Shown here: positions 1-6,253 of the stretch, piece by piece
How positions within the stretch are numbered: position 1 is the first letter of the stretch
How the letters are laid out: each line of letters begins with the position of its first letter
Source: Nitriliruptoraceae bacterium
GTDB lineage: Bacteria; Actinomycetota; Nitriliruptoria; Nitriliruptorales; Nitriliruptoraceae
Assembly (NCBI GenBank): GCA_007134165.1
Contig: SLLJ01000300.1
Coordinates: 1-6,821, forward strand
Length of the DNA stretch: 6,821 nucleotides
Reading direction: 5' to 3'
Notes under the pieces: generated by a model
The model's input: only the letters and a program-made list of their open reading frames with translations
Told to the model about the DNA's origin: nothing
The model's database searches: none
Position numbers and translations under genes: made by a program

Positions 1-1
1 C

Positions 2-55
2 AACGACGCCGACGACGTCGACGACGCCGGTGACGCCGCCGACGTCGCGACGGCG
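2..55 (+). repeat. GAC/GCC triplet low-complexity tract
   Basis: The first 55 bases are almost wholly GAC, GCC and GTC codons and encode an acidic Asp/Ala/Val linker (NDADDVDDAGDAADVATA) in the first gene. It looks like a flexible spacer between an N-terminal part outside the window and the helical region. Such triplet runs can change length by slippage. How far it extends to the left is unknown. Confidence 0.6.
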
Positions 56-742
56 CAACCGTCGATCGATGAGGTGCTCACCTACTTCCTCGACGACCAG
101 AACGCGCGGCTCTCCGCGCCGACCTACGCGCGCTACGAGGGCATCGTCGAACTGCTGTACCACTGCCTCAACAGCTACGGGTACGAGTCGCTGGCCGGCT
201 CCGAGGCCAAGGCGTGGCAGGCGGCCTTCGAATCGGGCGATCACCGGGCGTTCACCCGCCTCTTCGGCCCGGACCGCATCGTGGAGATGTACGGCGAGTT
301 CCTCGGCTACTTCATGCTGCGCAAGGTCTTCGCATCCAAGCAGCAACTCAAGGACGCCGGCACGGTCACCAAACGTCTGGCGCGCTGGTTGGGCGAGCAG
401 GGCTACGTCGACCCCGACACCGCGGAGCAGGCCCGAACCCTCGCTGCTCAGGCCGGTCGGAGACTGACGCGGGCCGATGAGTTCGGTGAGCACCTGTTCC
501 GCCAGGCGCAGCGCACCCGGCTGCCGGTGGCTCCCAACGACATCCCCGACGAGGACTGGGTCGAGGACCACCTGCCGATCACCCGTATCGAGGACGGCCG
601 GTTGTGGTTCGGTGACCTCGGTCCGGTTCAGGTGCCGACCTCGGCGAGCGCGCTCGCCGAGGTTGGCTGGTATGTCACTGTCGTTCTGGCGTGCGTCGAT
701 GGTTCCTGGCGACTGGTGGAGGTCGGCGCGGTCGACCCGTGA
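2..742 (+). CDS. Conserved protein of unknown function (5'-partial)
   Basis: The reading frame is open to the left edge, so the true start lies outside; the in-frame GTG at 74 has no clear ribosome binding site and sits inside conserved-looking sequence, so I do not take it as the start. 246 residues are visible. Residues 1-18 are a low-complexity Asp/Ala linker. Residues about 20-65 are helical, with a pattern (FLDDQNARLSAPTYARYEGIVELL) loosely like the helical SAM-like core-binding domain of tyrosine recombinases, but no recombinase catalytic domain follows. A basic helical stretch starting GTVTKRLARWLGEQGYV covers residues 120-136. The end (about 190-246, with RIEDGRLWFGDLGPV and a closing WRLVEVGAV) looks beta-rich, perhaps a small barrel. 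From memory, similar proteins of unknown function with this same tail occur in actinobacteria and some archaea. I cannot assign a function. No membrane segment or signal peptide is visible in this part. Confidence 0.85.
   Translation, partial: NDADDVDDAGDAADVATAQPSIDEVLTYFLDDQNARLSAPTYARYEGIVELLYHCLNSYGYESLAGSEAKAWQAAFESGDHRAFTRLFGPDRIVEMYGEFLGYFMLRKVFASKQQLKDAGTVTKRLARWLGEQGYVDPDTAEQARTLAAQAGRRLTRADEFGEHLFRQAQRTRLPVAPNDIPDEDWVEDHLPITRIEDGRLWFGDLGPVQVPTSASALAEVGWYVTVVLACVDGSWRLVEVGAVDP
634..667. repeat. Long perfect palindrome inside coding sequence
   Basis: Bases 638-650 (ACCTCGGCGAGCG) are followed directly by their exact reverse complement at 651-663, giving 26 bp of perfect dyad symmetry with no spacer. 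After one G/T mismatch (637/664, a G-U pair in RNA) the symmetry continues for three more pairs (634-636 with 665-667). It lies in codons for VPTSASALAEVG of the first gene, about 75 bases before its stop. Because of its phase, the opposite strand encodes the same PTSASALAEVG peptide. In RNA it would form a very stable GC-rich hairpin. It may be a protein-binding site, a transcript-stability or attenuation element, or a coincidence of codon choice. Confidence 0.9.
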
Positions 743-809
743 TGCGGTGCCGCCGGCCCCGACACCATGGGTCGAACACCCGCCAGTTGGAGACTTCGGC
801 TCTGCGGAA

Positions 810-824
810 GGGGCCGTTCGCCCC
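810..824. terminator. GC hairpin after the first gene, possible weak terminator
   Basis: GGGGC (810-814), a 5-nt loop CGTTC and GCCCC (820-824) form a perfect 5-bp stem 67 nt after the stop of the first gene. It is followed by CATTTG rather than a real T-run, so intrinsic termination would be weak. It could equally be part of the carrier gene's leader. It is the only terminator-like hairpin in the 743-938 gap. Confidence 0.25.
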
Positions 825-852
825 CATTTGTGCGCACCCGCGCTGCCTAGCC

Positions 853-870
853 TTTCAGCGTCCGCTGGAA
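853..870. promoter_or_regulatory. Imperfect 18-bp palindrome upstream of the MFS gene
   Basis: TTTCAGCG (853-860), spacer TC, CGCTGGAA (863-870): eight paired positions, of which one is T/G. It lies 68 nt before the carrier start and begins at the end of a poor -10-like TAGCCT (848-853). Size and symmetry fit an operator for a dimeric repressor, but no regulator gene lies in the window and no good promoter can be placed, so this is only a candidate. Confidence 0.25.
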
Positions 871-895
871 CACGCTCCCACGGGTTCGTCGGACG

Positions 896-905
896 CCATC
901 GATGG
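896..905. promoter_or_regulatory. 10-bp palindrome CCATCGATGG before the MFS start
   Basis: A perfect 10-bp palindrome ends 33 nt before the ATG of the carrier gene, in the likely 5' leader or promoter-proximal region. It is the second dyad within 55 bp. Short GC-rich palindromes are common in such DNA, so the regulatory reading is weak. Confidence 0.2.
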
Positions 906-938
906 TTGCAGCGCCCGGCTACCCACGGAGCGATCGCG

Positions 939-2369
939 ATGACCAGCCCGCACGCCACCGGCACCGCCTCGACATCCACGCCCGGTCGTGTGCCTCGCCG
1001 CGGCTACGTGGTCCTGCTCGCCGGGCTGCTGTCGAACTTCAGCGTCGGGATCCTCTACACCTGGAGCAACATCCGTGACGCCCTCGAGGGCTACGAGCAG
1101 TGGGCTGTCTCGCAGTTGACGCTGCCCTTCTCCATCGGGGGGCTCACCTTCGCCCTGCTGCTGATCGTCGCGGGCGCGCTGCAGGACCGCTACGGCCCCC
1201 GCCCCGTCATGGTGGCCGGCATCCTGATGGTCGGTGGCGGGACGATCCTCAGCGGCCTGGCCACGCGCACCCCCGGACTGTTCTTCGTCACGTTCGGCGT
1301 GGTCGTCGGAGCGGGGCTCGCCTTCGTCTACGCCTGTCCCCGCCCGGCGGCCATGAAGTGGTTCGATCCGTCGCGCAAGGGCATGATCAACGGCTTGGTC
1401 GTCACCGGCTTCGGTCTCGGTGCCCTGTGGCTCGGCCCGACCCAACTGCTCCTGCTCGACACGTTCGGCTACTCGCTGGAGCGCACGCTGATCATCCTCG
1501 GGCTGATGATCCTGGCGATCGGGCTGCCCTGCGCTGCGGTGATGGTGGACCCACCCGGGGGCTACGTCCCGCCGCAGCCCGTGCGTGAGGCCGGCACGCC
1601 GGTGCGCGACAGCCAGCGCCATGCTCCCAGCGTGTCGCTGCGCTCGGCGGTGCGAACCCCACAGGCGTGGATGCTGCTGGGGATCTACGCGCTGTACTGC
1701 TCCGCCGGGGCGATGGTGATCGGCAGTGTGGGCAGCATCATGAGCACCCAGACCCCCGGGGGTCTCGACGGGGCACTGGGTCCCAGGCTGGTCGTGCTGC
1801 TGCCGTTGGCGGTCCCGATCCTGGCGCTGACCAACGCGCTGGGCCGGACCTCCGGTGGGATCGGGTCCGACTACCTCGGCCGCAAGCGCACCTTCGTGGT
1901 CATGCACGTGGTCCTGCTCGCCAACATGTTCCTGCTGCAGTTCTGGACCACTCCGCTGCTGATCCTCATCGGCGCGCTGATCGCCGGTGCCTGCTACGGG
2001 GCAGCGCTGGCGGTGACCCCCTCGATCGTGGCCGACTACTTCGGCCTGAAGGCCTACGGCGCCAACTACGGGTTCGTGTTCTACGGGTGGGGCATCTCGC
2101 TGCTGCTCGGCCCGCAGATCGGCTCCAGCGTGCTCGCGGCCACCGGCTCCTACATCGGGGCGTACTACGCCGCGATCGGGCTGCTGTCGGTGTCACTGCT
2201 GCTGGTCACCCTGTTGCGCCAGCCGCGCTTCGCCGACGAGAAGATCCTCGATGCACCCATCCCCGTAGCGGTGGCCGCGCAACTCGAGCCGCAGCTCGAG
2301 CCGGAGCCGAAGCCGGCGCTCGATCCCGAACGCCAACCGGTCGAGGTAGCGGTGTCCGCGGCGCGCTGA
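939..2369 (+). CDS. MFS carrier, oxalate/formate antiporter (OFA)-like family
   Basis: A 476-residue, 12-helix inner-membrane secondary carrier. I chose ATG 939 because GGAG at 927-930 lies 8 nt before it and the membrane domain starts soon after; a longer in-frame start at 477 would overlap the previous gene. Helices lie at about 22-42, 61-81, 89-107, 113-133, 150-172, 183-203, then a loop (204-242), 243-265, 284-303, 318-337, 339-359, 374-396 and 405-426. MFS motif A is seen as GALQDRYGPRP (79-89) and again as GGIGSDYLGRKR (306-317). OFA hallmarks are the GILYTWS stretch in helix 1, MKWFDPSRKGMINGLVVTGFG (from 139) and PSIVADYFGLKAYGANYG (361-378). The family includes oxalate:formate exchanger OxlT but most members have unknown carboxylate-type substrates. 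Arg303 seems to match an important OxlT arginine, while Trp384 seems to stand where OxlT has its helix-11 lysine (from memory). So I would not call it an oxalate carrier. The tail (427-476) is cytoplasmic, Pro/Glu-rich. Confidence 0.9.
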   Translation: MTSPHATGTASTSTPGRVPRRGYVVLLAGLLSNFSVGILYTWSNIRDALEGYEQWAVSQLTLPFSIGGLTFALLLIVAGALQDRYGPRPVMVAGILMVGGGTILSGLATRTPGLFFVTFGVVVGAGLAFVYACPRPAAMKWFDPSRKGMINGLVVTGFGLGALWLGPTQLLLLDTFGYSLERTLIILGLMILAIGLPCAAVMVDPPGGYVPPQPVREAGTPVRDSQRHAPSVSLRSAVRTPQAWMLLGIYALYCSAGAMVIGSVGSIMSTQTPGGLDGALGPRLVVLLPLAVPILALTNALGRTSGGIGSDYLGRKRTFVVMHVVLLANMFLLQFWTTPLLILIGALIAGACYGAALAVTPSIVADYFGLKAYGANYGFVFYGWGISLLLGPQIGSSVLAATGSYIGAYYAAIGLLSVSLLLVTLLRQPRFADEKILDAPIPVAVAAQLEPQLEPEPKPALDPERQPVEVAVSAAR

Positions 2370-2402
2370 GCTCGACGCTTCGCCCACCGCTGGTCCTGAG
2401 CG

Positions 2403-3380
2403 TCACCGCCCGGCCCGTGCCACCGCGTCGTCGATCGCCCGGGTCACCGCGTCCGGCCGGGTGAACGGCAACTCGTGGCCGGCTGCGTCGATGACGCGCA
2501 GCTCGGAGTCCGCCAGCAGCTCGTCGGCCCGCACCGCCTCGGCCAGCGCGACGTTGCCGTCGGCACGGCCGTGCACGATGAAGACGGGCACGTTCAACTC
2601 CCCGTACCGCCCGCGCACTTCGGGCATCACCGCGCGGGTGTCCTGCATCAGCCGGTAGGTGGCCGCGAGGTTGGAGACCGAGACCCACTGGCAGGCATAG
2701 GCCCGGACGTAGGGCGTGGGTGCCGGACCCTCGGGGGCGAAGGCGTGGTCCAGCCCCTCGCGCAGCAGCCGGTGATCGGCAGCCCGCACGGCGGGTCGGT
2801 AGAACACCTCGACGACCGTGGGGCCGATCAGCGGCCAGGTCACCGGCCGGTAGGCCCCGTAGTCCGCAGGGTCCGGGGTGCCCAGCAGGTCACCGCCCAC
2901 CGAGACCGCCGCCGCCACCTCGTCGCCGAAGGCGTCGAGGTAGGCCGCCATCACCGTTGCCCCTCGCGAGTGTCCGACCAGCACCGGATCCTCGAGGTCG
3001 AGCGCCGCCACCGCGCCCCGGACCAGCCGTGCCTGCTCGACCAGTGATCCGACCGGCTGCGCCGCGTCGCTGTGTCCGTGGCCGGGCCGGTCGATGACCA
3101 CCACCCGGTAGCGGGTCGCCAGCTGCTGAACGATCGGCGACAGCGTGAAGTCGAGCACGCTGCCACCGTCACCGTGCAGCAGCACCACCGGTGGGCCGGA
3201 TCCCCGCTCGACGTAGTGGATGGCGACCCCGTCCACGACGACCACCTCCTCGGCGCTGCCCGGCTGGTCGGTGCAGGAGCGGTGGAACGCGAGGTTGGCG
3301 GCGGTGAGCCAGGCCACGCCAGCCCCCAGCACGACCAGCGCCGCGACCATTACCCGGTGGCGGGCGGCCCACGCGATCAT
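2403..3380 (-). CDS. Membrane-anchored alpha/beta hydrolase
   Basis: A 325-residue serine hydrolase of the alpha/beta fold. The ATG at 3380 is supported by AGGAG (3388-3392 on this strand) 7 nt upstream. Residues 9-32 form one hydrophobic segment after a basic start, read as a signal-anchor or uncleaved signal peptide. The Cys36 context (FHRSC) does not fit a lipobox. The catalytic domain follows: oxyanion-hole motif VVLLHGDGGS (65-74), VVVIDRPGHGHSD (93-105), nucleophile elbow VGHSRG (135-140) with Ser138, probable acid Asp274 in VHGRADGNV, and catalytic His302 in DAAGHELPF. All three triad residues are present, so it should be active. A cap region spans about 165-245. Substrate cannot be read from sequence; esterase, lipase-like or haloalkane/epoxide-type chemistry are all possible. 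The gene converges on the MFS gene with 33 nt between stops and diverges from the ABC operon. Confidence 0.9.
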   Translation of the reverse strand: MIAWAARHRVMVAALVVLGAGVAWLTAANLAFHRSCTDQPGSAEEVVVVDGVAIHYVERGSGPPVVLLHGDGGSVLDFTLSPIVQQLATRYRVVVIDRPGHGHSDAAQPVGSLVEQARLVRGAVAALDLEDPVLVGHSRGATVMAAYLDAFGDEVAAAVSVGGDLLGTPDPADYGAYRPVTWPLIGPTVVEVFYRPAVRAADHRLLREGLDHAFAPEGPAPTPYVRAYACQWVSVSNLAATYRLMQDTRAVMPEVRGRYGELNVPVFIVHGRADGNVALAEAVRADELLADSELRVIDAAGHELPFTRPDAVTRAIDDAVARAGR

Positions 3381-3441
3381 CGGTCCGCTCCTGGTCGAGG
3401 TGCCGCGCTCGTCGCGCCGTCGCCGCCAGGCGAGGGTGAGG

Positions 3442-3463
3442 CCGGCACTGGGCAGCGTGCCGG
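3442..3463. promoter_or_regulatory. 7-bp-arm inverted repeat in divergent intergenic region
   Basis: CCGGCAC (3442-3448), 8-nt spacer, GTGCCGG (3457-3463). It lies in the 223-nt region between the hydrolase start (3380) and the ABC operon start (3604), 62 nt before the hydrolase ATG. It could be an operator shared by the two divergent genes, or a hairpin in the hydrolase leader. I could not place convincing -35/-10 pairs on either strand in 3381-3603. Confidence 0.3.
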
Positions 3464-3520
3464 TCGATCATCCGTTCTGCCGGGGAAGTTCGACCCTACC
3501 CACCGGGGGGCATTGCGTCG

Positions 3521-3607
3521 ATGATGATGGCGACCTCGGACACCGCCGCCGGGCTGGCCGGTGAAGCCGAGCATCTGCCCCGTACCTCTCTCAGGACCTG
3601 CCCATGA
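3521..3607 (+). CDS. Possible 28-residue leader peptide coupled to the ABC operon
   Basis: A short frame starts at any of three consecutive ATG codons (3521, 3524, 3527) and reads MMMATSDTAAGLAGEAEHLP followed by RTSLRTCP. Its TGA (3605-3607) overlaps the ATG of the ATPase gene as ATGA, the usual geometry of translational coupling. A poly-G run (3505-3510) about 10 nt upstream is at best a poor ribosome binding site. The peptide matches nothing I recognise and has no stretch of repeated regulatory codons, so classical amino-acid attenuation is not suggested. It may be a chance frame, as the ATPase has its own AGGA site. Confidence 0.2.
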   Translation: MMMATSDTAAGLAGEAEHLPRTSLRTCP

Positions 3608-4530
3608 CCTCCCCTGCGATCCATGTCGCCGGCCTGACCAAGACCTTCGGGCCGGTCACCGCGCTCGACAACTTCGACCTCGAGGTCGCGATCGGTGAGG
3701 TCCACGGGTTCCTGGGACCCAACGGTGCCGGCAAGTCCACCACCATCCGGGTGCTGCTCGGGCTGCTTCGCCGCGACCGCGGCGAGGTGGTGCTGCTCGG
3801 GGGTGACCCGTGGCACGACGCCGTCCGCCTGCACCGCCGGCTGGCCTACGTGCCCGGCGACGTGCACCTGTGGCCCAACCTCACCGGCGGCGAGGCGATC
3901 GACCTGCTCGGTGAGCTGCGCGGCGGGCTCGACCAGCGGCGCCGGGCCGAACTGATCGAACGGTTCCAACTCGATCCCACCAAGCGCTGCTCGACCTACT
4001 CGAAGGGCAACCGGCAGAAGGTTGCGATCATCTCCGCTTTCGCCTCACGGGTCGAGCTCTACCTGCTCGACGAGCCGACCTCGGGGCTCGATCCCCTGAT
4101 GGACACCGTGTTCCAGGCCTGCGTCCGGGACGTGACCGCCGAGGGCTCCACCGTGCTGCTCTCCAGCCACATCCTGGCCGAGGTGGAGGCGCTGGGCGAG
4201 CGCATCACGATCATCCGTGACGGCCGCCGGGTCGAGTCGGGCACGCTGACCGAGCTGCGCCATCTGACCCGCACCTCGATCACCGTGCACACGGTCCAGC
4301 CCCTGGACGGCCTGGCCGACCTCGACGGGTTGAACGACGTCGAGGTGGAGGGCACCCACGCCCGTTTCGAGGTGGAACCCGACGCGATGGGCACCGTGCA
4401 GCGCTGGTTGGCCGAGCGCGAGGTGCTCGCGTTCACGAGCTCGCCGCCGACCCTGCAGCAGCTGTTCCTGCGCCATTACGGCCAGCAGCTGACTGCCGCC
4501 GAGGTGGCGGAAGCCGGGGAGGGGTCCTGA
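3604..4530 (+). CDS. ABC exporter ATP-binding subunit (drug/polyketide type)
   Basis: A 308-residue cytoplasmic ATPase that powers the membrane partner encoded directly downstream. ATG 3604 has AGGA (3593-3596) 7 nt upstream. Motifs in order: Walker A GPNGAGKST (38-46), Q-loop region LAYVPGDVHLW (80-90) with Gly in place of the usual Gln, signature YSKGNRQKV (132-140) replacing the canonical LSGGQ, Walker B LYLLDEPTSGLDP (152-164) with catalytic Glu157, and switch His189 in LLSSHI. Residues about 222-308 form the extra C-terminal domain common in CcmA-type (COG1131) drug exporters. The changed Q-loop (YxPG) and signature are, from memory, usual for this actinobacterial exporter subgroup, so the enzyme is probably functional. 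The stop overlaps the permease start by one base (TGATG), so the two are an operon and translationally coupled. The substrate is unknown: antibiotics, ionophores or lipids are the usual guesses. Confidence 0.95.
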   Translation: MTSPAIHVAGLTKTFGPVTALDNFDLEVAIGEVHGFLGPNGAGKSTTIRVLLGLLRRDRGEVVLLGGDPWHDAVRLHRRLAYVPGDVHLWPNLTGGEAIDLLGELRGGLDQRRRAELIERFQLDPTKRCSTYSKGNRQKVAIISAFASRVELYLLDEPTSGLDPLMDTVFQACVRDVTAEGSTVLLSSHILAEVEALGERITIIRDGRRVESGTLTELRHLTRTSITVHTVQPLDGLADLDGLNDVEVEGTHARFEVEPDAMGTVQRWLAEREVLAFTSSPPTLQQLFLRHYGQQLTAAEVAEAGEGS

Positions 4531-6212
4531 TGGCCGTCGACACCCGGGCCCCGACGCCCACCGCCACGCGTGCCCCCGATTCCGGGGGGTCGTCGCTGAC
4601 CGGGACGTGGCGCCTGCTGCGCCTGGCCGCTCGCCGCGACCGGGTCCTGCTGCCGGTGTGGATCGTCACGCTCGGCGTGCTGCTGCTGGCCAGCGTCGCC
4701 AGCATCATCGGCCTGTACGACAGCGAGGCCGAGCGCGTCCAGTACGCGCTGGCGGTCGCCCCCAGTGTGGTCGCCCGGGCGTTCGAGGGGCCGATCCTCG
4801 GCACCTCGCTCGGGGCCATCCTGATGACCGAGACCTTCGGCATGTTCGCCGTGCTGGTCGGCATCATGAGCGTGCAGACCGTCGTGCGCCACACCCGCCT
4901 GGAGGAGGAGACCGGCCGCGCCGAGCTGGTCGGCTCGGCGGTGGTGGGCCGGCACGCACCGCTCACCGCGGCGCTTGCGGTGGCCTTCGCCGCCAACCTG
5001 GCGGTCGGCGGGACGACCGTCGCGATCCTGCTGGCCTACGACCTCCCGACCGGCGGAGCGGTGCTCGCCGGCCTGCTGCTGATGGGCGTTGGCTGGAGCT
5101 TCGCGGGAGTCGCGGCGATCACCGCGCAGATCTCGGCCAGCGCCCGCGGCGCGAACGGGTTGGGCGGCGCGGTCATCGGGCTGGCCTACTTCCTGCGTGC
5201 CGTCGGCGACGGGCTCGGCGAGGTGGCACCCAGCGGAGTGGCGGTCACCAGCGCCTGGCCGTCGTGGCTGTCGCCGATCGGCTGGGGGCAGCAGGCCGGG
5301 GCGTTCGCCGTCGAGCGCTGGTGGGTGCTGGGGCTGTTCGCCGGGCTGGTGGTCGCCACCGTCGCCGCCGCCTTCACCCTCACCCGGCACCGCGACCTCG
5401 GCGTGGGCATGCGCCCGGTGCGTCCTGGTCCGGCCGAGGCTTCCGCGGCACTGCGCTCGCCGGTCGGGCTCGCCTGGCGGCTGCAGCGCCCGACGGTGCT
5501 GGCCTGGCTGCTTGGGCTGATCATCACCGCGGGCGTCTTCGGCGCCATCGGTGACGAGGTCGACGCCTTCCTGGAGACCAGCGACGAACTGGCGGAGTTG
5601 TTCACGGCGCTGGGTGGCAGCGACGTGCTGGTGGACCTGTTCATCGTGTTCTTCCTGGCACTGCTGGCGGTCGCGGTCGGCGCGTTCGCCGTGCAGGGGG
5701 TGCTGCGCCTGCGCAGCGAGGAGGTGAGCGGTCGGGCCGAGCCGCTGCTGTCGACCGCGGTGGCGCGCACCCGCTGGGTGGCCAGCCACCTCATCGTCGT
5801 GGCCCTCGGCAGTGCCGCGATGCTGCTGGCGGCCGGAATGGTGGGCGGTGTCGCCTACGGGCTGGTGACGGGGGAGTGGGGCGCCCGGTTCGGGGACTGG
5901 GTCCTGGCCGCCGTGGTCGGGATCCCGGCCGTGTGGGTGCTGGCCGGGCTCGTGGTCGCGGCCGTCGGGTTGGTGCCGCGACGGGCGGTGAGCATCGGGT
6001 GGGGGGCGCTGGGCGTCAGCCTGGTGATGGGCCAGCTCGGTGCGCTGTTCGAGCTCCCGCAGTGGGTGCTGAACATCTCGCCCTTCACCCATGTGCCCGC
6101 GGTGCCCGCCGACGACCTGCAGTGGCTGCCGCTGCTTCTGCTGCTCGCGGTCGCGGCCGGCGTCACCGGCCTCGGGCTGGCGGCCGTGCGCCGCCGCGAC
6201 CTGCTGACCTGA
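4530..6212 (+). CDS. ABC-2 type permease, putative polyketide/antibiotic exporter
   Basis: A 560-residue membrane partner of the preceding ATPase. ATG 4530 overlaps the ATPase stop and has GGGGAGGGG (4516-4524) just upstream. About 12 helices can be seen, roughly at 41-61, 102-119, 143-170, 176-200, 208-224, 263-286, 322-341, 366-391, 418-440, 457-481, 486-507 and 531-553. It resembles the COG3559 group (TnrB3-like exporters of polyketide antibiotics). The protein is an internal duplication: EEETGRAELVGSAVVGRHAP (125-144) corresponds to EEVSGRAEPLLSTAVARTRW (397-416), SWLSPIGW (245-252) to LNISPFTH (514-521), and RHRDL (286-290) to RRRDL (554-558). One polypeptide therefore supplies both six-helix units that other ABC-2 exporters make as two subunits. 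The N-terminal 25 residues are a Thr/Pro/Ala-rich cytoplasmic tail. The substrate cannot be told. Confidence 0.93.
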   Translation: MAVDTRAPTPTATRAPDSGGSSLTGTWRLLRLAARRDRVLLPVWIVTLGVLLLASVASIIGLYDSEAERVQYALAVAPSVVARAFEGPILGTSLGAILMTETFGMFAVLVGIMSVQTVVRHTRLEEETGRAELVGSAVVGRHAPLTAALAVAFAANLAVGGTTVAILLAYDLPTGGAVLAGLLLMGVGWSFAGVAAITAQISASARGANGLGGAVIGLAYFLRAVGDGLGEVAPSGVAVTSAWPSWLSPIGWGQQAGAFAVERWWVLGLFAGLVVATVAAAFTLTRHRDLGVGMRPVRPGPAEASAALRSPVGLAWRLQRPTVLAWLLGLIITAGVFGAIGDEVDAFLETSDELAELFTALGGSDVLVDLFIVFFLALLAVAVGAFAVQGVLRLRSEEVSGRAEPLLSTAVARTRWVASHLIVVALGSAAMLLAAGMVGGVAYGLVTGEWGARFGDWVLAAVVGIPAVWVLAGLVVAAVGLVPRRAVSIGWGALGVSLVMGQLGALFELPQWVLNISPFTHVPAVPADDLQWLPLLLLLAVAAGVTGLGLAAVRRRDLLT

Positions 6213-6253
6213 GGGGTGGCGGCACGCGGGCTCAGGCCTCCTGCAGGTCGCGG
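6194..6253. repeat. Inverted repeat spanning the two permease stops, possible bidirectional terminator
   Basis: CCGCGACCTGC (6194-6204) pairs exactly with GCAGGTCGCGG (6243-6253), 11 bp. Inside it CCTGAG (6208-6213) pairs with CTCAGG (6231-6236), 6 bp, leaving a 17-nt loop over the 19-nt gap between the convergent genes. The outer arms arise because both genes end with the same RRDL/HRDL coding sequence. The whole could fold as a two-part hairpin in either transcript and help end transcription from both sides, but there is no T-run. The 8-bp palindrome CCTGCAGG (6240-6247) also lies here. Confidence 0.35.

Noticed and set aside
828..853. Promoter with TTGTGC (-35) and TAGCCT (-10) before the MFS gene
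   Set aside because: The spacer is only 14 nt and the -10 is poor, so it is not listed as a promoter.
477..938. N-terminal extension of the MFS protein from ATG 477
   Set aside because: It overlaps the first gene in another frame, has shadow-like composition, and the ATG at 939 has a good ribosome binding site just before the membrane domain.
855..1907. A 350-codon minus-strand frame opposite the MFS gene
   Set aside because: Composition is typical of an antisense shadow (Gln, His, Asp, Arg, Gly) and the plus strand carries a clear 12-helix carrier.
2283..2330. Direct repeat CTCGAGCCG encoding the LEPQLEPEPKP tail of the MFS protein
   Set aside because: Two short copies in a low-complexity Pro/Glu tail; this is ordinary tail composition and not a separate element.
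2370..2402. Terminator between the convergent MFS and hydrolase genes
   Set aside because: Only 4-bp GCTC/GAGC arms could be found in the 33-nt gap and there is no T-run, so no hairpin is supported.
3675..3688. 14-bp palindrome CGACCTCGAGGTCG in the ATPase gene
   Set aside because: It is explained by common high-GC codons for Asp-Leu-Glu-Val and is short enough to arise by codon bias.
5702..5717. 7-bp inverted repeat GCTGCGC-CT-GCGCAGC in the permease gene
   Set aside because: It is a normal consequence of Leu/Arg codon usage in this GC-rich gene, with no positional meaning.
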